A DNA stretch of 64,000 bases from Streptomyces sp. SID14436 (GCF_010548465.1 NZ_JAAGMD010000807.1:1-64000), one strand, 5' to 3'. Shown: positions 18,748-28,782, counted from the stretch's first letter. Program-made: numbers and translations. Notes: generated by a model from the letters alone, not told the origin.

Positions 18748-19803
18748 GTGCAGGAACTCCACGACGCTCCCCTCGCCCCGCTGACCACCCTCCGGCTGGG
18801 CGGTCCCGCCGCCCGGCTGGTGACCGCGACGACCGACGACGAGGTGATCTCCGTCGTCTGCGAGGCCGACGACACCGGGACGCCCCTGCTGATCGTCGGC
18901 GGCGGCTCCAACCTCGTCATCGGCGACAAGGGCTTCGACGGCACCGCACTCGTCGTCGCCACCCGGGGCTTCACGCTCGACGGCACCCGCCTCGAACTGG
19001 CGGCCGGAGAGGTGTGGACCGACGCCGTCGCCCGGACCGTGGAGGCCGGGCTGGCCGGGATCGAGTGCCTGGCCGGCATCCCCGGCTCGGCGGGCGCCAC
19101 CCCCATCCAGAACGTCGGGGCGTACGGCCAGGAGGTCTCCTCGACGATCACCGAGGTGGTCGCCTACGACCGCACCGCGCGCGAGACGGTCACCCTCGCC
19201 AACGAGGACTGCGCCTTCTCCTACCGCCACAGCCGGTTCAAGGCCGACCCCGAGCGGTACGTCGTGCTGCGCGTCCGGTTCGCCCTGGAGGACGCGGGCG
19301 GCCTGTCCGGGCCCCTCCGGTACGCGGAGACCGCCCGCACCCTCGGTGTCGAACCGGGCGACCGCGTCCCCCTGGGCATGGCACGCGAGGCGGTGCTCAA
19401 GCTCCGCGCGGGCAAGGGCATGGTCCTGGACCCCGAGGACCACGACACCTGGTCGGCGGGCTCTTTCTTCACCAACCCGATCCTCACCGCCGACGCGTTC
19501 GAGGCGTTCCGCGCGCGCGTGCGGGAGCACCTCGGCCCCGACGCCGAGCCGCCCGCCTACCCGGCCGGTGAGGGCCGGACCAAGACGTCCGCCGCCTGGC
19601 TGATCGACAAGGCCGGGTTCACCAAGGGCTACGGCACCGGCCCCGCCCGCATCTCCACCAAGCACACCCTCGCGCTGACCAACCGCGGCGGCGCGACGAC
19701 GGAGGACCTGCTGGCCCTCGCCCGGGAGGTCGTCGCCGGTGTGCACCGCACCTTCGGCATCACCCTCGTCAACGAACCGGTGACGGTGGGCGTGCACCTC
19801 TGA
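18748..19803 (+). CDS. murB: UDP-N-acetylenolpyruvoylglucosamine reductase
   Basis: FAD enzyme of peptidoglycan synthesis: NADPH-dependent reduction of UDP-GlcNAc-enolpyruvate to UDP-MurNAc, in the cytoplasm. 351 aa. FAD-binding signatures LLIVGGGSNLVIGDKGF and GIPGSAGATPIQNVGAYGQE (split by context), SYRHSRFKA, and the catalytic Ser239 in SAGSFFTNP. GTG 18748 is only 12 bases after a terminator-like hairpin, so it must have its own start signals nearby. The long open frame upstream is the shadow of the MFS gene. Convergent with adenosine deaminase. Confidence 0.95.
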   Translation: MQELHDAPLAPLTTLRLGGPAARLVTATTDDEVISVVCEADDTGTPLLIVGGGSNLVIGDKGFDGTALVVATRGFTLDGTRLELAAGEVWTDAVARTVEAGLAGIECLAGIPGSAGATPIQNVGAYGQEVSSTITEVVAYDRTARETVTLANEDCAFSYRHSRFKADPERYVVLRVRFALEDAGGLSGPLRYAETARTLGVEPGDRVPLGMAREAVLKLRAGKGMVLDPEDHDTWSAGSFFTNPILTADAFEAFRARVREHLGPDAEPPAYPAGEGRTKTSAAWLIDKAGFTKGYGTGPARISTKHTLALTNRGGATTEDLLALAREVVAGVHRTFGITLVNEPVTVGVHL

Positions 19804-19804
19804 G

Positions 19805-19843
19805 CCGGGGCCGGCCGTCCCCCGAGGGGACCGCCGGGCCCGG
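19805..19843. terminator. Bidirectional terminator between murB and adenosine deaminase
   Basis: 18-base arms 19805-19822 and 19826-19843 pair at 16 positions around a GAG loop. Confidence 0.7.
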
Positions 19844-19856
19844 CAGAAGAGACGGA

Positions 19857-20903
19857 TCAGCCGGCCGCCGGCGGCTCCGCCAGCCACGCGTCCACGCCGG
19901 CCAGCAGCTCCGCCTTCACGTCGTCCGGCGCCGCGGACCCCCGCACCGACTGCCGGGCCAGCTCCGCCAGCTCCGCGTCCGTGAACCCGTGGTGCTCCCG
20001 CGCGATCTCGTACTGCGCCGCCAGCCGGGAGCCGAACAGCAGCGGATCGTCCGCGCCCAGCGCCAGCGGCACACCCGCCTCGAACAGCGTCCGCAGCGGC
20101 ACGTCCTCCGGCTTGTCGTACACCCCCAGCGCCACGTTCGAGGCCGGGCACACCTCACACGTCACCTGACGGTCGGCGAGCCGCTTCAGCAGCCACGGGT
20201 CCTCCGCCGCCCGGACCCCGTGCCCGATCCGGCTCGCCCCCAGGTCGTCCAGGCAGTCCCGCACCGACGCCGGGCCGGTCAGCTCACCGCCGTGCGGTGC
20301 CGACAGCAGGCCGCCGTCGCGGGCGATCGCGAACGCCCGGTCGAAGTCACGGGCCATCCCGCGCCGCTCGTCGTTGGACAGGCCGAAGCCGATGACGCCC
20401 CGGTCCCCGTACCGCACCGCCAGCCGGGCCAGGGTGCGCGCGTCCAGCGGGTGCTTCATCCGGTTCGCGGCCACCAGCACCCGCATCCGCAGCCCGGTGT
20501 CCCGCTGCGCCGTCTCCACGGCGTCCAGGATGATCTCCAGCGCCGGGATCAGCCCGCCCAGCCGGGGCGCGTACGACGTCGGGTCCACCTGGATCTCCAG
20601 CCAGCCCGAGCCGTCCCGCAGCTCCTCCTCCGCCGCCTCGCGCACCAGCCGCCGGATGTCGTCCGGCTCCCGCAGGCAGGAGCGCGCGGCGTCGTACAGC
20701 CGCTGGAAGCGGAACCAGCCCCGCTCGTCGGTGGCCCGCAGCTCGGGCGGCCTGCCGCTGGTCAGTGCGTCGGTCAGCGTCTCCGGGAGACGGACACCGT
20801 GTTTGTCGGCCAGCTCCAGCACCGTGGTGGGGCGCATCGACCCGGTGAAGTGCAGGTGCAGATGGGCCTTCGGCAGCCGGGAGACATCACGTACACGTTC
20901 CAT
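19857..20903 (-). CDS. add: Adenosine deaminase
   Basis: 348-aa zinc enzyme of purine salvage (adenosine to inosine). Metal and catalytic motifs are all present: HLHLHFTG (two His), SAPHGGE (His and catalytic Glu region), RIGHGV (His), and LGADDPLLF (Asp ligand). The ATG at 20903 (MERVRDVSRLPKAHLH) is taken because homologues begin there; the open frame runs upstream to 21026 across a hairpin. Transcribed in the same direction as the aminotransferase gene, with a terminator between. Confidence 0.93.
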   Translation of the reverse strand: MERVRDVSRLPKAHLHLHFTGSMRPTTVLELADKHGVRLPETLTDALTSGRPPELRATDERGWFRFQRLYDAARSCLREPDDIRRLVREAAEEELRDGSGWLEIQVDPTSYAPRLGGLIPALEIILDAVETAQRDTGLRMRVLVAANRMKHPLDARTLARLAVRYGDRGVIGFGLSNDERRGMARDFDRAFAIARDGGLLSAPHGGELTGPASVRDCLDDLGASRIGHGVRAAEDPWLLKRLADRQVTCEVCPASNVALGVYDKPEDVPLRTLFEAGVPLALGADDPLLFGSRLAAQYEIAREHHGFTDAELAELARQSVRGSAAPDDVKAELLAGVDAWLAEPPAAG

Positions 20904-20988
20904 TGCCCGATCGTGCCGCACGTCCCGGCCGCCCCGGTAGCGCTTTCCCGGAACGTGGTCTTGCTCGCACGTGAGTGCGCCCGCAGGC

Positions 20989-21024
20989 GAGCGGGCCGCC
21001 TCCCCGGGGGGAGACGGCCCGCTC
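20989..21024 (-). terminator. Terminator downstream of the aminotransferase gene
   Basis: GAGCGGGCCG (20989-20998) pairs with CGGCCCGCTC (21015-21024), extended by CTCCCC/GGGGAG inside. Lies between the aspC stop and the add start on the minus strand. Confidence 0.75.
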
Positions 21025-21047
21025 ACGGCGCACGGATCGGTGCCGGG

Positions 21048-22274
21048 TCAGTCCCGGGCCTCCGCCAGCAGCTTCTGGATCCGGCTCACGCCCTCCACCA
21101 GGTCCTCGTCGCCCAGGGCGTACGACAGCCGCAGGTACCCGGGCGTGCCGAACGCCTCGCCCGGCACCACCGCGACCTCGGCCTCCTCCAGGATGAGCGC
21201 GGCCAGCTCCACGGAGTCCTGCGGGCGCCGGCCCCGGATCTCCTTGCCGATCAGCGCCTTCACCGACGGGTAGGCGTAGAAGGCGCCCTCGGGCTCCGGG
21301 CAGACCACGCCGTCGATCTCGTTCAGCATCCGCACGATGGTGCGGCGGCGCCGGTCGAACGCCTCGCGCATGGCGGCCACGGCGTCCAGATCGCCGGAGA
21401 CCGCGGCCAGCGCGGCCGCCTGGGCGACGTTGGACACGTTCGACGTGGCGTGCGACTGGAGGTTGGTGGCGGCCTTGACGACGTCCTTCGGGCCGATGAG
21501 CCACCCCACCCGCCAGCCGGTCATCGCGTACGTCTTCGCCACACCGTTGACCACGATGCACTTGTCGCGCAGCTCGGGCAGGATCGCCGGCAGCGAGGTG
21601 AAGGTCGCGTCGCCGTAGACGAGGTGCTCGTAGATCTCGTCGGTGAGCACCCACAGCCCGTGCTCGACGGCCCAGCGGCCGATCGCCTCGGCGTCCTCGG
21701 CGCTGTAGACGGCGCCGGTCGGGTTCGACGGGGACACGAAGAGGACGACCTTCGTCTTTTCGGTGCGCGCCGCCTCCAGCTGCTCCACGCTCACCCGGTA
21801 GCCGGTGGTCTCGTCGGCGACCACCTCGACCGGGACACCGCCCGCCAGCCGGATCGACTCCGGGTACGTGGTCCAGTACGGGGCGGGGACGATGACCTCG
21901 TCGCCCGGGTCGAGGATGGCGGCGAACGCCTCGTAGATGGCCTGCTTGCCGCCGTTGGTGACCAGGATCTGGGAGGCGTCCACCTCGTAGCCCGAGTCGC
22001 GCAGGGTCTTCGCGGCGATCGCGGCCTTCAGCTCGGGGAGGCCGCCGGCCGGGGTGTAGCGGTGGAACTTCGGGTTCTTGCAGGCCTCGATCGCGGCCTC
22101 GACGATGTAGTCCGGAGTCGGGAAGTCGGGTTCACCTGCACCGAAGCCGATCACCGGACGCCCGGCGGCCTTCAGGGCCTTCGCCTTGGCGTCCACCGCG
22201 AGGGTGGCGGACTCGGAGATCGCGCCGATGCGGGCGGAGACCCGGCGCTCGGTCGGAGGGGTAGCAGCGCTCAT
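21048..22274 (-). CDS. aspC: Pyridoxal-phosphate aspartate aminotransferase, class I
   Basis: 408-aa PLP enzyme interconverting aspartate/2-oxoglutarate and oxaloacetate/glutamate. Signatures: [15 protein letters not shown] near residue 45, [34 protein letters not shown], and the PLP-lysine segment [14 protein letters not shown]. Typical subgroup I-gamma length. ATG 22274. A conserved neighbour of tRNA-Trp-secE in Streptomyces. Confidence 0.93.
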   Translation of the reverse strand: MSAATPPTERRVSARIGAISESATLAVDAKAKALKAAGRPVIGFGAGEPDFPTPDYIVEAAIEACKNPKFHRYTPAGGLPELKAAIAAKTLRDSGYEVDASQILVTNGGKQAIYEAFAAILDPGDEVIVPAPYWTTYPESIRLAGGVPVEVVADETTGYRVSVEQLEAARTEKTKVVLFVSPSNPTGAVYSAEDAEAIGRWAVEHGLWVLTDEIYEHLVYGDATFTSLPAILPELRDKCIVVNGVAKTYAMTGWRVGWLIGPKDVVKAATNLQSHATSNVSNVAQAAALAAVSGDLDAVAAMREAFDRRRRTIVRMLNEIDGVVCPEPEGAFYAYPSVKALIGKEIRGRRPQDSVELAALILEEAEVAVVPGEAFGTPGYLRLSYALGDEDLVEGVSRIQKLLAEARD

Positions 22275-22431
22275 GCACCCATCGTTCCAGACCGGAAACC
22301 CGGGCGGCACAGGGGTTTCACAGACTGAACAGGACGGGGCGGACCCCGGAACACCTGTCCGGATCGGCCCGCCGGCGGCCCGTGCGGACAGGACGGTCTC
22401 CGGCCGGCGACGCCCCCACGGGCGCTTTCTG

Positions 22432-22461
22432 TTCGACGCCCGGGCCAGGACCACGTACACT
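22432..22461 (+). promoter_or_regulatory. Possible promoter for tRNA-Trp/secE
   Basis: TTCGAC (22432-22437), 18-bp spacer, TACACT (22456-22461). The tRNA starts about 80 bases later, so a nearer promoter is also possible. Confidence 0.4.
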
Positions 22462-22545
22462 CTCACCTCGTTGGCCTCCGACGGCCCGCGACGACCGGTG
22501 CACACCAAGCAACCGGTGGGATGCGGTACGTTGGGGAACGCACAA

Positions 22546-22618
22546 AGGGTCGTAGCTCAATTGGTAGAGCACTGGTCTCCAAAACCAGCGGTTGGGGGTT
22601 CGAGTCCCTCCGGCCCTG
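22546..22618 (+). tRNA. tRNA-Trp (CCA anticodon)
   Basis: Acceptor AGGGTCG/CGGCCCT (one T-G), discriminator G. Anticodon stem CTGGT/ACCAG, loop CTCCAAA, anticodon CCA at 22579-22581. T arm GGGGG-TTCGAGT-CCCTC. Directly upstream of secE, as in most actinobacteria. Confidence 0.97.
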
Positions 22619-22726
22619 CTACACACTCCTTCGCCAGGATGTGTGCGCATGTACGTACAGCAATGCACCGCCGTGCGGCTCAGACCGGGCGCGGCACGGC
22701 CACGACCCGGAATCAGGTGAGGACGA

Positions 22727-23014
22727 GTGACGGACGCCGTGGGCTCCATCGACATGCCTGATGCCGAAGACGAGGCTCCGGACTCCAAGAAGAAGACCCG
22801 CAAGGGCGGCAAGCGGGCCAAGAAGGGTCCGCTGGGGCGCCTGGCGCTCTTCTACCGGCAGATCATCGCGGAACTCCGCAAGGTGGTCTGGCCGACCCGC
22901 AACCAGCTCACGACGTACACGACCGCCGTGATCATCTTTGTCGTCCTCATGATCGGACTGATCACCGGGATCGACTATGGATTCAGTCACGCCGCCAAAT
23001 ACGTCTTCGGCTGA
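22727..23014 (+). CDS. secE: Preprotein translocase subunit SecE
   Basis: 95-aa stabilising subunit of the SecYEG channel. The N-terminal ~45 residues are charged ([14 protein letters not shown]), followed by the conserved cytosolic amphipathic helix [17 protein letters not shown] and a single membrane helix ([15 protein letters not shown]). One-helix form, as in most Gram-positive bacteria. GTG start with GGTGAGGA upstream. A hairpin separates it from nusG. Confidence 0.96.
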   Translation: MTDAVGSIDMPDAEDEAPDSKKKTRKGGKRAKKGPLGRLALFYRQIIAELRKVVWPTRNQLTTYTTAVIIFVVLMIGLITGIDYGFSHAAKYVFG

Positions 23015-23021
23015 GCCGCAA

Positions 23022-23056
23022 GCGAAGAGCGCCGAGGTACCCGGCGCTCCTTTCGC
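23022..23056 (+). terminator. Hairpin between secE and nusG
   Basis: GAGCGCCG (23027-23034) pairs with CGGCGCTC (23042-23049); the outer GCGAA/TTTCGC can extend it. Could attenuate read-through into nusG. Confidence 0.55.
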
Positions 23057-23094
23057 ATGTTCCACCCCTATGTATCCAGGAAGAAGCAGCCACC

Positions 23095-23898
23095 GTGTCT
23101 GACCCGAACGTGAACGACGCCATCGAGCCGGCCGAGTCCGTCGAGGACGAGCTCGCCACCGTCGACGGCGCGGACAGCGAGGACACCGAGGCCTCCGCCG
23201 GGGCCGAGGCTGCCGACGCCGCCCCGGGCGAGGACGGCGGAGCCGAGGGCGAGGAAGCGGCCGAGGAGGCCGAGGACGAGCGCGACCCGGTCGAGAAGCT
23301 CCGCGAGGAACTGCGGACGCTGCCCGGCGAGTGGTACGTCATCCACACCTACGCGGGCTACGAGAACCGGGTGAAGACCAACCTGGAGCAGCGCGCCGTC
23401 TCGCTGAACGTCGAGGACTACATCTTCCAGGCCGAGGTGCCGCAGGAAGAGGTCGTCCAGATCAAGAACGGCGACCGCAAGACCATCAAGCAGAACAAGC
23501 TCCCGGGCTACGTCCTGGTCCGCATGGACCTGACGAACGAGTCCTGGGGCGTCGTCCGCAACACCCCCGGTGTCACCGGCTTCGTGGGCAACGCCTACGA
23601 CCCGTACCCGCTGACGCTGGACGAGATCGTCAAGATGCTCGCCCCGGAGGCCGAGGAGAAGGCCGCCCGCGAGGCCGCCGAGGCCGAGGGCAAGCCGGCC
23701 CCGCAGCGCAAGGTCGAGGTCCAGGTGCTGGACTTCGAGGTCGGCGACTCGGTCACCGTCACCGACGGCCCGTTCGCCACGCTGCAGGCGACCATCAACG
23801 AGATCAACCCCGACTCCAAGAAGGTCAAGGGCCTGGTGGAGATCTTCGGCCGGGAGACGCCGGTGGAGCTCTCCTTCGACCAGATCCAGAAGAACTAG
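23095..23898 (+). CDS. nusG: Transcription elongation/antitermination factor NusG
   Basis: 267-aa RNA polymerase-binding factor linking transcription to translation and Rho. The NGN domain begins at [18 protein letters not shown] (about residue 81) and the KOW domain at [18 protein letters not shown] (about residue 216). The first ~75 residues are an acidic, Ala/Glu-rich extension absent from E. coli NusG (181 aa). An Ala/Glu linker sits between the domains. GTG start, preceded by AGGAAGAAG. Confidence 0.96.
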   Translation: MSDPNVNDAIEPAESVEDELATVDGADSEDTEASAGAEAADAAPGEDGGAEGEEAAEEAEDERDPVEKLREELRTLPGEWYVIHTYAGYENRVKTNLEQRAVSLNVEDYIFQAEVPQEEVVQIKNGDRKTIKQNKLPGYVLVRMDLTNESWGVVRNTPGVTGFVGNAYDPYPLTLDEIVKMLAPEAEEKAAREAAEAEGKPAPQRKVEVQVLDFEVGDSVTVTDGPFATLQATINEINPDSKKVKGLVEIFGRETPVELSFDQIQKN

Positions 23899-23927
23899 AA
23901 CTTCTCGGACCGGCTGGTACACAGCTT

Positions 23928-23979
23928 CCGCGCAGGTCAGGCGAACGCTCCGCGCGTTTGTCTGACCTGCGCGGTTTTT
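23928..23979 (+). terminator. Rho-independent terminator between nusG and rplK
   Basis: CCGCGCAGGTCAG (23928-23940) pairs perfectly with CTGACCTGCGCGG (23962-23974), followed by TTTTT. Classical intrinsic terminator, unusual for its T-run in this genome. rplKA therefore needs its own promoter. Confidence 0.85.
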
Positions 23980-24077
23980 GGCCGCACATACATACCCGCT
24001 ATCGTTGTGCGGTATGCCTGCGTCCGGGTGGTTTCCCGGCCGCGGGCAGGACCCGAATGGAAAGGACCCGGAGAGCC

Positions 24078-24512
24078 ATGCCTCCCAAGAAGAAGAAGGT
24101 CACGGGGCTCATCAAGCTCCAGATCCAGGCCGGTGCCGCGAACCCGGCCCCGCCGGTCGGCCCCGCGCTGGGTCAGCACGGCGTCAACATCATGGAGTTC
24201 TGCAAGGCCTACAACGCCGCGACCGAGTCGCAGCGCGGCTGGGTCATCCCGGTGGAGATCACGGTCTACGAGGACCGCTCCTTCACCTTCATCACGAAGA
24301 CGCCGCCGGCCGCCAAGATGATCCTCAAGGCCGCGGGTGTGGACAAGGGCTCCGGCGAGCCGCACAAGAACAAGGTCGCGAAGATCACGCGTGACCAGGT
24401 TCGCGAGATCGCCACCACCAAGATGCCCGACCTGAACGCCAACGACCTGGACGCCGCCGAGAAGATCATCGCCGGCACCGCCCGTTCCATGGGCGTCACG
24501 GTCGAGGGCTGA
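24078..24512 (+). CDS. rplK: 50S ribosomal protein L11
   Basis: 144-aa protein of the GTPase-associated centre; binds 23S rRNA helices 43-44 and is the thiostrepton site and the activator of RelA. Family features: [20 protein letters not shown] start, [19 protein letters not shown] with the Pro-rich thiostrepton contact region, and the C-terminal rRNA-binding half. ATG with CCGGAGAGCC upstream. Confidence 0.97.
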   Translation: MPPKKKKVTGLIKLQIQAGAANPAPPVGPALGQHGVNIMEFCKAYNAATESQRGWVIPVEITVYEDRSFTFITKTPPAAKMILKAAGVDKGSGEPHKNKVAKITRDQVREIATTKMPDLNANDLDAAEKIIAGTARSMGVTVEG

Positions 24513-24594
24513 CCTCCACCCCCGTCAGACCAGCAGAAGTGGCAGGGCCTGCTCGGCCCGCACCACGACTCCTAAGAACCCACAGGAGCAAGTA

Positions 24595-25320
24595 GTGAGC
24601 AAGCGCAGCAAGTCTCTCCGCGCTGCGGACGCCAAGATCGACCGGGAGAAGCTGTACGCCCCGCTCGAGGCCGTCCGTCTCGCCAAGGAGACCTCCACGA
24701 CCAAGTTCGACGGCACCGTCGAGGTCGCCTTCCGCCTGGGTGTCGACCCGCGCAAGGCCGACCAGATGGTCCGTGGCACCGTGAACCTCCCGCACGGCAC
24801 CGGTAAGACCGCCCGGGTCCTGGTCTTCGCGACCGGCGACCGTGCCGAGGCCGCGCGTGCCGCGGGCGCCGACATCGTCGGCGCCGACGAGCTGATCGAC
24901 GAGGTGTCGAAGGGCCGCCTGGACTTCGACGCCGTCGTCGCCACCCCGGACCTCATGGGCAAGGTCGGCCGCCTCGGCCGCGTGCTCGGTCCCCGTGGTC
25001 TCATGCCGAACCCCAAGACCGGCACCGTGACCCCGGACGTCGCCAAGGCTGTCAACGACATCAAGGGCGGCAAGATCGAGTTCCGCGTCGACAAGCACTC
25101 GAACCTGCACTTCATCATCGGCAAGACGTCCTTCGACGACTCCAAGCTGGTGGAGAACTACGGCGCCGCGCTGGACGAGATCCTCCGTCTGAAGCCGTCC
25201 GCCGCCAAGGGCCGGTACATCAAGAAGGCCGCCATCGCCACCACGATGGGCCCCGGCATCCCGGTCGACCCGAACCGCACCCGCAACCTCCTCGTCGAGG
25301 AGGACCCGGCCGCGGTCTGA
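24595..25320 (+). CDS. rplA: 50S ribosomal protein L1
   Basis: 241-aa L1-stalk protein, binds 23S rRNA and in many bacteria its own mRNA to repress rplKA translation (family knowledge). Signatures [18 protein letters not shown] and [20 protein letters not shown] (split here by context) are present. GTG start after ACAGGAG. A strong terminator follows. Confidence 0.97.
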   Translation: MSKRSKSLRAADAKIDREKLYAPLEAVRLAKETSTTKFDGTVEVAFRLGVDPRKADQMVRGTVNLPHGTGKTARVLVFATGDRAEAARAAGADIVGADELIDEVSKGRLDFDAVVATPDLMGKVGRLGRVLGPRGLMPNPKTGTVTPDVAKAVNDIKGGKIEFRVDKHSNLHFIIGKTSFDDSKLVENYGAALDEILRLKPSAAKGRYIKKAAIATTMGPGIPVDPNRTRNLLVEEDPAAV

Positions 25321-25345
25321 GCCCACGGCTCACCTCAACCGGTTC

Positions 25346-25379
25346 ACGGGCCCCGCACCTGCTCAGGTGCGGGGCCCGT
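25346..25379 (+). terminator. rplKA terminator
   Basis: Perfect 15-bp stem (25346-25360 with 25365-25379) with a GCTC loop. Confidence 0.85.
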
Positions 25380-25459
25380 CCCCGTTCCGGCCCGCCGGGA
25401 GGCCGTCTGCGCTACGGTGCCGACACGGGGCCAGCACAACAGAAGGCGGGGGCGCAGGG

Positions 25460-26437
25460 GTGGGACCGGGACCGACGACGATCACCTCAGTGCGCCGTAC
25501 GGGCCTCGCCCTGGCCGTGGCGGCCGCCCTCACCGGGCTCACCGCCCTGTCCGCCTGCACGACGGCCGGTTCCGACGCGACGAGCCCGTCCCAGGGGGCC
25601 AGTGCGTCCCCCTCCCGGTCCGCCGGCGCGGACGGCGGGGCCGGGCGCCAGGACGGCGGGACGGACCCCGCGTCCGTCGCCGCCCTGAAGTCCGCGGAAC
25701 GCGCCACCGGCGCGGCCGACTCCGCCCGGGTCGAGTCGACGACGACCATGGGCTCGCTCATGTCGATGAAGGCGACCGGAGTCCTGTCCTGGAGCGACGG
25801 ACTCACCGGCACGCTCACCCTGACCTACACCGGCGGCAGCGTCGCCGACGCCATGCGCCGGCTCGGCAGCACCTCGATGGAGGCCCGCTACCTCCCCGAC
25901 GCCTACTACGCCCGCATGGGCGACGCCTTCGCCGCGCAGGCGGGCGGCAGGCACTGGCTCCGGTACGCCTACCAGGACCTGGAACGGCTCGCGGACGGGG
26001 CCGGGGCGCAGCTGGGCGACCAGATGCGCAACACCGCGCCGCACCACTCCGTGAAGCTGCTGCTGGCCTGCGGGGACGCCAGGCGGGTCGGTGAGGAGCG
26101 GGTGCGCGGCGACCGTGCCACGCACTACCGGGGCACGGTGGACGTGGCCGCCCTGGCGCCCCGTGACTCCGGGCTCGGCGCCGCCGAGCTGGCCGACCTC
26201 AAGGACCGGCTCACCCGGGCCGGCGTCACCACCCAGACCGTCGACGTCTGGGTCGACGGCCGCGGCCTGCTGGTGAAGAAGGCGGAGAAGGCGGTCACGT
26301 CGTCGGGCGAGCTGACCCAGACCGCCTACTACTCCGGCTACGGGGTGGACGTGACGACGCAGGCGCCGCCCGCCGCGGACACCAAGGACTTCAAGGACCT
26401 GGTGGGCGACCAGGGCGGCCCCGGCGGCGTCTCCTGA
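25460..26437 (+). CDS. Lipoprotein, LppX/LprG-like
   Basis: 325-aa secreted lipoprotein: signal peptide [16 protein letters not shown] with lipobox LSAC, then a Ser/Gly-rich linker and a single domain. Domain features ([48 protein letters not shown]) resemble the actinobacterial LppX/LprG lipid-carrier fold. GTG 25460 with GCAGGG upstream; GTG 25490 is an alternative just before the signal peptide. A paralogue follows downstream. Ligand unknown. Confidence 0.82.
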   Translation: MGPGPTTITSVRRTGLALAVAAALTGLTALSACTTAGSDATSPSQGASASPSRSAGADGGAGRQDGGTDPASVAALKSAERATGAADSARVESTTTMGSLMSMKATGVLSWSDGLTGTLTLTYTGGSVADAMRRLGSTSMEARYLPDAYYARMGDAFAAQAGGRHWLRYAYQDLERLADGAGAQLGDQMRNTAPHHSVKLLLACGDARRVGEERVRGDRATHYRGTVDVAALAPRDSGLGAAELADLKDRLTRAGVTTQTVDVWVDGRGLLVKKAEKAVTSSGELTQTAYYSGYGVDVTTQAPPAADTKDFKDLVGDQGGPGGVS

Positions 26438-26582
26438 CGCGCACCCCCCGCCGGCGCTGCACCCCGGAGAAATTCGAACGTCTCTGTCATACCGGTGGGA
26501 TAGTCTCCCCCTCTCACAGAGCGTCAGTCATGTGTTCCCCGGGGGGAGCTGCAGTCGGGGGACCCGAATCCTGGGGGGATTC

Positions 26583-27416
26583 ATGAGATCGTCCGTACCC
26601 GCCGCCGGCCTGGCCGCACTGGTGCTCGCCGCGGGCGCCGTCGGCTGTTCCAAGGGTTCCGAGTCGCCCTCCATGTCCCCGGTCGCGGCCGTGGCCAGGG
26701 CGGCGAAGAGCAGCGAGGACCTCACGTCCTTCCGGTACACCATGACCGGCAAGGTGCCCGAGCAGGGCCGGGTGGAGGCCGAGGCGTCGATGCAGGTCAA
26801 GCCCGATATCGCGATGAGCATGAAGATGACGGCGCTGGACCGCGGCGAGGAGGGCACCGCCGAGTTCCGGCTCGTCGACAAGGTCATGTACGTCGGCGGG
26901 GGCGCCGAGATGGCCAAGGAGATGGACGGCAAGAGCTGGCTGAAGTTCGACCTGGCCGCCCTGGGCGGCGACGAGGAGCTCAACCAGCTGGGCGCCGCGA
27001 AGCAGGCCGACCAGAACCCGGCGACCGAGTCCACGTTCCTCAAGGACGCCAAGGACGTGGAAAAGGTCGGCAAGGAGAGGATCGACGGGGTCGAGACCAC
27101 CCACTACACGGGCACCCTCACCCTCGACGACCTGCGCGCCTCGCTGAAGGACGGCAAGGGCGGACCGGCCGCCGAGCGCCGCGAGAAGAACATCGAGCGG
27201 TACGAACGCATGGGCGTCGACAAGCTCACCATGGACATGTGGGTGGACGGCGACGACCACACCAAGCGGTTCCGGATGCGCGGCGACGCCGACAAGGGCC
27301 CGCTGGACATGACGATCACCTTCCACGACGTGAACGAGCCGGTCACCGTCGAGGCCCCGCCGGCCGCCGAGACCGCCGACCTCGCGGAGCTGATGGCGGG
27401 CCTCGGGGAGAGCTGA
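26583..27416 (+). CDS. Lipoprotein, paralogue of the upstream LppX/LprG-like gene
   Basis: 277 aa. Signal peptide [18 protein letters not shown] with lipobox AVGC (Cys near residue 22). The domain shares the order of the upstream protein: [45 protein letters not shown], and a terminal [14 protein letters not shown] matching the upstream [17 protein letters not shown] with GGGGGGATTC upstream. The two lipoprotein genes are tandem duplicates lying between rplA and rplJ. An AAG/TAGTCT-like promoter region lies near 26500. Confidence 0.85.
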   Translation: MRSSVPAAGLAALVLAAGAVGCSKGSESPSMSPVAAVARAAKSSEDLTSFRYTMTGKVPEQGRVEAEASMQVKPDIAMSMKMTALDRGEEGTAEFRLVDKVMYVGGGAEMAKEMDGKSWLKFDLAALGGDEELNQLGAAKQADQNPATESTFLKDAKDVEKVGKERIDGVETTHYTGTLTLDDLRASLKDGKGGPAAERREKNIERYERMGVDKLTMDMWVDGDDHTKRFRMRGDADKGPLDMTITFHDVNEPVTVEAPPAAETADLAELMAGLGES

Positions 27417-27479
27417 TCCGCCGGGTCCCGCCGCCCGTCGCGCGTCGCCTGCAGGGACGCGGGAGCGGATTTGCCTCCC

Positions 27480-27750
27480 GGCGATCCGTTCCCGTACTCT
27501 CCTGAGGAAGCCAAAGACCGCTGGTCGTTGCCGTGCGCTCGTAAGAGGGCGCGGTGGCCGAAGGATCCGCTGAACTGCGGACGACCCGCGCAGGTGACTG
27601 TGGAAGAACTCCCGGACGTCGACGCTGCCGCAAGGCCGTGCCGGAACCGGTCGAGTCTCGCCCCGTGCGCCTGCGCCGGGGCGTTTCGTTTTCCCCAGTC
27701 CTCCTTCGGGTCCGCGCGGTCCGAATCACCCGGAAGGAGGCCGAGGCTCT
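27480..27750 (+). ncRNA. L10 (rplJ) mRNA leader with attenuator hairpin
   Basis: The 334-bp gap before rplJ holds a structured leader. It includes the segment CCAAAGACCGCTGG at about 27510-27524, typical of rplJ leaders, and a terminator-like hairpin CGCCCCG (27659-27665) / CGGGGCG (27677-27683) followed by TTTCGTTTT (27684-27692), 58 bases before the start. In other bacteria the L10-L7/L12 complex binds such a leader to repress rplJL. Start and end of the RNA are approximate. Confidence 0.7.
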
Positions 27751-28281
27751 ATGGCGAGGCCCGACAAGGCTGCCGCAGTGGCCGAGTTGACGGACCAGTT
27801 CCGCAACTCCAGCGCTGCCGTGCTGACCGAGTACCGCGGTCTCACCGTGGCTCAGCTCAAGCAGCTGCGCCGTTCGCTCGGTGAGAACGCCCAGTACGCC
27901 GTGGTGAAGAACACGCTGACCAAGATTGCGGCCAACGAGGCCGGGATCTCGACGCTGGACGACCTGTTCAACGGTCCGACGGCAGTCGCCTTCGTCACCG
28001 GTGACCCGGTGGAGTCGGCGAAGGGTCTTCGTGACTTCGCCAAGGACAACCCGAATCTCGTCATCAAGGGCGGTGTCCTTGACGGCAAGGCGATGTCCGC
28101 CGACGAGATCAAGAAGCTCGCGGACCTCGAGTCCCGCGAGGTTCTGCTCGCCAAGCTGGCGGGTGCCTTCAAGGGCAAGCAGACCCAGGCTGCCCAGGTG
28201 TTCCAGGCGCTCCCGTCGAAGCTGGTCCGCACCGTGGACGCGCTTCGTGCCAAGCAGGACGAGCAGGGCGGTGCCGAGTAA
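27751..28281 (+). CDS. rplJ: 50S ribosomal protein L10
   Basis: 176-aa base of the L7/L12 stalk; binds 23S rRNA next to L11 and anchors L7/L12 dimers through its C-terminal helix. [33 protein letters not shown] and [10 protein letters not shown] are characteristic. ATG with GGAAGGAGG upstream, a very strong ribosome site. Confidence 0.97.
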   Translation: MARPDKAAAVAELTDQFRNSSAAVLTEYRGLTVAQLKQLRRSLGENAQYAVVKNTLTKIAANEAGISTLDDLFNGPTAVAFVTGDPVESAKGLRDFAKDNPNLVIKGGVLDGKAMSADEIKKLADLESREVLLAKLAGAFKGKQTQAAQVFQALPSKLVRTVDALRAKQDEQGGAE

Positions 28282-28292
28282 TTCGGCTCGCT

Positions 28293-28322
28293 GACCGATC
28301 CTCACCGCGTGTGGTGAGGGTC
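28293..28322 (+). terminator. Hairpin between rplJ and rplL, possible attenuator
   Basis: CCTCACC (28300-28306) pairs with GGTGAGG (28313-28319); outer GACC/GGTC can extend it. No T-run. It lies in the 114-bp rplJ-rplL gap, where it may process or attenuate the mRNA to adjust the L7/L12:L10 ratio. Confidence 0.5.
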
Positions 28323-28395
28323 GTTGCGGGCCCGACGTACGCCCGCCTCACCCAGTACATCCGGCACCTGCCGATTTAGTGGAAGGACCGCCATC

Positions 28396-28782
28396 ATGGC
28401 GAAGCTCACCCAGGACGAGCTGCTTGCCCAGTTCGAGGAGATGACCCTCATCGAGCTCTCCGAGTTCGTGAAGGCCTTCGAGGAGAAGTTCGACGTCACC
28501 GCCGCCGCCGCGGCCGTGGCCGTCGCGGGCCCGGGCCAGGCCGGCCCGGCTGCCCCGGCCGAGGAGGAGAAGGACGAGTTCGACGTCATCCTCACCGGCG
28601 CCGGCGACAAGAAGATCCAGGTCATCAAGGTCGTGCGCGAGCTGACCTCCCTGGGTCTGAAGGAGGCCAAGGACCTCGTCGACGGCACCCCGAAGCCGGT
28701 CCTCGAGAAGGTCAACAAGGAGCAGGCCGACAAGGCCGCCGAGTCCCTCAAGGGCGCCGGCGCCTCGGTCGAGGTCAAGTAA
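28396..28782 (+). CDS. rplL: 50S ribosomal protein L7/L12
   Basis: 128-aa multi-copy stalk protein that recruits and activates translational GTPases. N-terminal dimer domain ([20 protein letters not shown]), an Ala/Gly/Pro hinge (residues ~38-55), and the C-terminal domain with GTPase contact surface [20 protein letters not shown] and [10 protein letters not shown]. The ATG at 28396 after GTGGAAGGACCG is used; the open frame upstream is intergenic. Confidence 0.97.
   Translation: MAKLTQDELLAQFEEMTLIELSEFVKAFEEKFDVTAAAAAVAVAGPGQAGPAAPAEEEKDEFDVILTGAGDKKIQVIKVVRELTSLGLKEAKDLVDGTPKPVLEKVNKEQADKAAESLKGAGASVEVK

Noticed and set aside
20891..21060. Start of adenosine deaminase at 21026
   Set aside because: Would include the terminator hairpin of aspC and low-complexity residues; homology begins at 20903.
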